A stretch of 64,000 nt of DNA from Salinimicrobium profundisediminis (GTDB lineage: Bacteria > Bacteroidota > Bacteroidia > Flavobacteriales > Flavobacteriaceae). The position numbers and the translations under genes are program-made. Shown piece after piece: positions 61,859-64,000 of the stretch (position 1 is its first letter; every line of letters starts with the position of its first letter). A model generated the notes under the pieces. It made no database searches and was not told where the DNA came from. It saw nothing but the letters and a program-made list of their open reading frames with translations. Location of the stretch: assembly GCF_026241755.1 (NCBI RefSeq), contig NZ_JAPJDA010000023.1, forward strand, positions 1 through 64,000, in the 5' to 3' direction.

Positions 61859-62548
61859 CTAGAAATTAGGGCTTAGGTTGTATTCCTCATAGAATTTATC
61901 TAAAATCTCTATGACTTCATCGGCAGTATCTACCACCTGGATGATATCAATATCACCGCTGCTTATGTTTTGAAAATTATCTAATAGCGTGCTTCTTACC
62001 CAGTCGATTAAGCCACCCCAAAAATCTCTTCCCACCAATATAATTGGGAATTTGTCAATTTTGTTTGTCTGAATAAGGGTAATTGCTTCAAATAGTTCAT
62101 CTAAGGTTCCAAATCCTCCCGGCATTACCACAAAGCCCTGAGAATACTTTACAAACATCACTTTTCTTACAAAGAAGTAATCAAAGTTGATATTCTTATC
62201 ATTATCAATATAAGGATTGTCGTGTTGTTCAAATGGCAGATGGATGTTGAGCCCTACAGAAGTTCCTCCGGCAAGATGAGCGCCTTTGTTTCCGGCTTCC
62301 ATTACTCCCGGGCCACCTCCTGTAATTATCCCATAACCATGTTCTACGATTTTTTTAGCTACCTCTTCAGTAAGTTTATAAAACTTGTGCTCTGGCTTTG
62401 TACGTGCCGATCCAAAAATTGAAACACAGGGGCCTATTTGGCTTAATTTTTCGTATCCGTTGACAAATTCTCCCATGATCTTAAAAATGGCCCAGGAGTC
62501 ATTTGTTTTTATTTCATTCCAGCTTTTATTTCTTGTCTCTGTTCTCAT
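61859..62548 (-). CDS. LOG-family (TIGR00730) Rossmann-fold protein
   Basis: 229 residues with the PGGFGTLDELFEAITL signature and GYGIITGGGPGVMEAGNKGA, the two motifs of the LOG/TIGR00730 family. Relatives are cytokinin-riboside 5'-monophosphate phosphoribohydrolases (nucleoside 5'-monophosphate N-glycosidases). It lies 19 nt downstream of uvrA. No membrane or signal segment. Confidence 0.9.
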   Translation of the reverse strand: MRTETRNKSWNEIKTNDSWAIFKIMGEFVNGYEKLSQIGPCVSIFGSARTKPEHKFYKLTEEVAKKIVEHGYGIITGGGPGVMEAGNKGAHLAGGTSVGLNIHLPFEQHDNPYIDNDKNINFDYFFVRKVMFVKYSQGFVVMPGGFGTLDELFEAITLIQTNKIDKFPIILVGRDFWGGLIDWVRSTLLDNFQNISSGDIDIIQVVDTADEVIEILDKFYEEYNLSPNF

Positions 62549-62567
62549 AAAAAATTCAAATTGCGGA

Positions 62568-64000
62568 CTAATTTAGTTCTTTTTGAAGAAAGGCTGCGGT
62601 GTAGCTTTTTTTGTTTTTGGCAACTTCTTCAGGTGTTCCCTTTGCTACTACTTTTCCGCCGTTTCTTCCACCTTCATAACCAATGTCGATGATGTAGTCG
62701 GCCATTTTTATTACATCGAGGTTATGCTCAATAATGAGTACGGTATTTCCTTTGTTTACCAGCCTGTTCAACACTTCCATCAAGACCCTGATATCTTCAA
62801 AATGCAAACCTGTGGTGGGTTCGTCCAATATGTAAAAGGTGTTTCCGGTGTCTCTTTTAGAAAGTTCGGTAGCCAGTTTTATGCGTTGTGCCTCTCCTCC
62901 CGATAGGGTAGTGCTTTGTTGCCCTAAAGTAATATAACCCAGCCCAACATCTTTTATAGTTTTTACTTTACGATAGATCTTCGGAATATTTTCAAAGAAA
63001 ACCACAGCTTCATTAATGGTCATTTCGAGCACATCTGCTATCGATTTCCCCTTGTATCTAATTTCCAGAGTCTCGCGATTAAAGCGCTTACCCTGGCATG
63101 TTTCGCACTCTACGTAAACATCGGGTAAGAAATTCATTTCAATGACCCGCAGGCCTCCACCTTTACAGGTCTCACATCTACCTCCTTTAACATTGAAGCT
63201 AAAACGTCCCGGTTTATATCCCCTAATGAGGGCTTCTGGTGTTTTAGCAAAGATGTTTCTGATTTCCGAAAATACACCTGTGTACGTTGCCGGATTAGAT
63301 CGTGGGGTGCGACCAATGGGCGTTTGGTTAATATCTATAACTTTATCAATATGCTCCAGCCCTTTAATGCTTTTGTATGGCTTGGGTTTTTTTACTCCAT
63401 TGAAATAGTGAGCGTTCATGATGGGGTAAAGGGTTTCGTTGATCAAAGTTGATTTCCCGCTTCCAGAAACCCCTGTTACAGCAATCATTTTTCCTAAAGG
63501 AAAACTAACCGAGACATTTTGAAGATTATTTCCGGTTGCACCTTTAAGATCGATCTTTTTACCATTACCTTCCCTTCTCACTTTAGGAACCTCGATTTTC
63601 ATGCTTCCATTGAGGTAGTTTGCCGTGATGGTATTGTGTTTTTTAATCTCGTCGGGTGTGCCCTGGCTTATAATTTCACCGCCATGCCTGCCAGCCTGTG
63701 GACCAATGTCTATAACATAATCGGCGCGTTCAATCATATCCTTATCATGTTCAACCACAATAACCGAGTTCCCAAGATCACGAAGGGAGGTAAGAGAATT
63801 AATTAGTTTTTCATTGTCCCGTTGATGTAATCCTATACTCGGTTCGTCCAGGATATATAGTACGCCTACCAGTTGGGAGCCAATTTGAGTGGCCAACCTT
63901 ATTCTTTGAGCTTCTCCTCCCGAAAGGGTTTTGGAACCGCGGTTCAGGGAAAGGTAATTAAGGCCAACATCAATTAAAAATTGGAGACGAACGCTAATTT
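62568..64000 (-). CDS. uvrA: Excinuclease ABC subunit A, partial (N-terminus outside window)
   Basis: DNA-repair protein recognising damaged DNA in the UvrABC system. The C-terminal about 477 codons are in the window: the end of the first ATPase with [20 protein letters not shown] and [15 protein letters not shown], and the second ATPase with [18 protein letters not shown], the zinc finger CETCKGGG ... [44 protein letters not shown] and [16 protein letters not shown]. The frame is open at the right edge. The gene begins beyond the window. Confidence 0.97.
   Translation of the reverse strand, partial: ISVRLQFLIDVGLNYLSLNRGSKTLSGGEAQRIRLATQIGSQLVGVLYILDEPSIGLHQRDNEKLINSLTSLRDLGNSVIVVEHDKDMIERADYVIDIGPQAGRHGGEIISQGTPDEIKKHNTITANYLNGSMKIEVPKVRREGNGKKIDLKGATGNNLQNVSVSFPLGKMIAVTGVSGSGKSTLINETLYPIMNAHYFNGVKKPKPYKSIKGLEHIDKVIDINQTPIGRTPRSNPATYTGVFSEIRNIFAKTPEALIRGYKPGRFSFNVKGGRCETCKGGGLRVIEMNFLPDVYVECETCQGKRFNRETLEIRYKGKSIADVLEMTINEAVVFFENIPKIYRKVKTIKDVGLGYITLGQQSTTLSGGEAQRIKLATELSKRDTGNTFYILDEPTTGLHFEDIRVLMEVLNRLVNKGNTVLIIEHNLDVIKMADYIIDIGYEGGRNGGKVVAKGTPEEVAKNKKSYTAAFLQKELN

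Noticed and set aside
1-64000. CRISPR array, prophage or insertion sequence
   Set aside because: No regularly spaced repeats, transposase or phage structural genes were seen; the integrase remnant is the only mobile-element trace.

Overview
This window is chromosomal DNA of a marine-type member of the Flavobacteriaceae (Bacteroidetes). Supporting signs are the promoter boxes of the form TAnnTTTG close to start codons, the absence of Shine-Dalgarno sequences, the fused branched-chain-type E1 dehydrogenase, the SerB-SerA fusion, a histone H1-like small protein, a menaquinone (men) gene set and many short lipoproteins. Gene order is dense and most genes are housekeeping or redox-related.

Layout. 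1-4.2 kb: the 5' part of a gamma-glutamyltransferase gene, a tRNA-Pro, and a scar of an integrated element (integrase remnant joined tail-to-tail to a DUF4256 remnant). 4.2-9.8 kb: PAS histidine kinase, LytTR regulator, a hemerythrin gene bracketed by 28-bp direct repeats, and small membrane proteins. 9.9-13.7 kb: rrf2-nadA-nadB-pepSY operon (NAD synthesis). 13.9-20 kb: SLC13 transporter, acetyltransferase, triple-rhodanese protein, SerB-SerA fusion. 20.1-21.8 kb: a decayed ImmA/DUF4411 module with three visible lesions. 22-23.8 kb: a 599-aa protein I cannot place. 25-31.7 kb: a Crp/Fnr regulator, then TSUP transporter, cytochrome bd oxidase, ICMT-like protein, metallo-hydrolase and two methyltransferases. 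31.8-38.6 kb: DsbD, TlpA, DsrE-like, DoxX, then DUF2231, persulfide dioxygenase-rhodanese and DUF3703. 38.7-46.4 kb: biotin-dependent acyl-CoA carboxylase, YeeE/YedE pair, TRIC-like protein, thioredoxin reductase. 47-55.5 kb: menI-menF-menD-cvfB-menB and two PH-domain membrane proteins. 56-64 kb: fused E1 dehydrogenase, a degenerate M1 peptidase/beta-barrel fusion, LOG family protein and part of uvrA.

How it fits together. The strongest new observation is regulatory. Five promoters carry a 16-bp Crp/Fnr-type palindrome (TGTnAC-N4-GTTACA or TATGAC-N4-GTCATA) exactly 21 nt upstream of a TAnnTTTG-type box, the geometry of a class II activator. The targets are the TSUP gene next to the crp-like gene, the gene upstream of DoxX-DsrE-TlpA-DsbD, the persulfide dioxygenase-rhodanese gene, rrf2-nadA-nadB, and the hemerythrin gene. 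I propose a sulfane-sulfur/thiol-redox regulon, with the local Crp/Fnr protein (three clustered cysteines, no usual Fe-S cysteine set seen) as the candidate regulator for the TGTnAC sites.

Other signals are a strongly over-represented octamer TTCCGAAG, a recurring CAAAAATGnC palindrome, and several degenerate or fused enzymes. All family assignments come from reading motifs; no database search was run.
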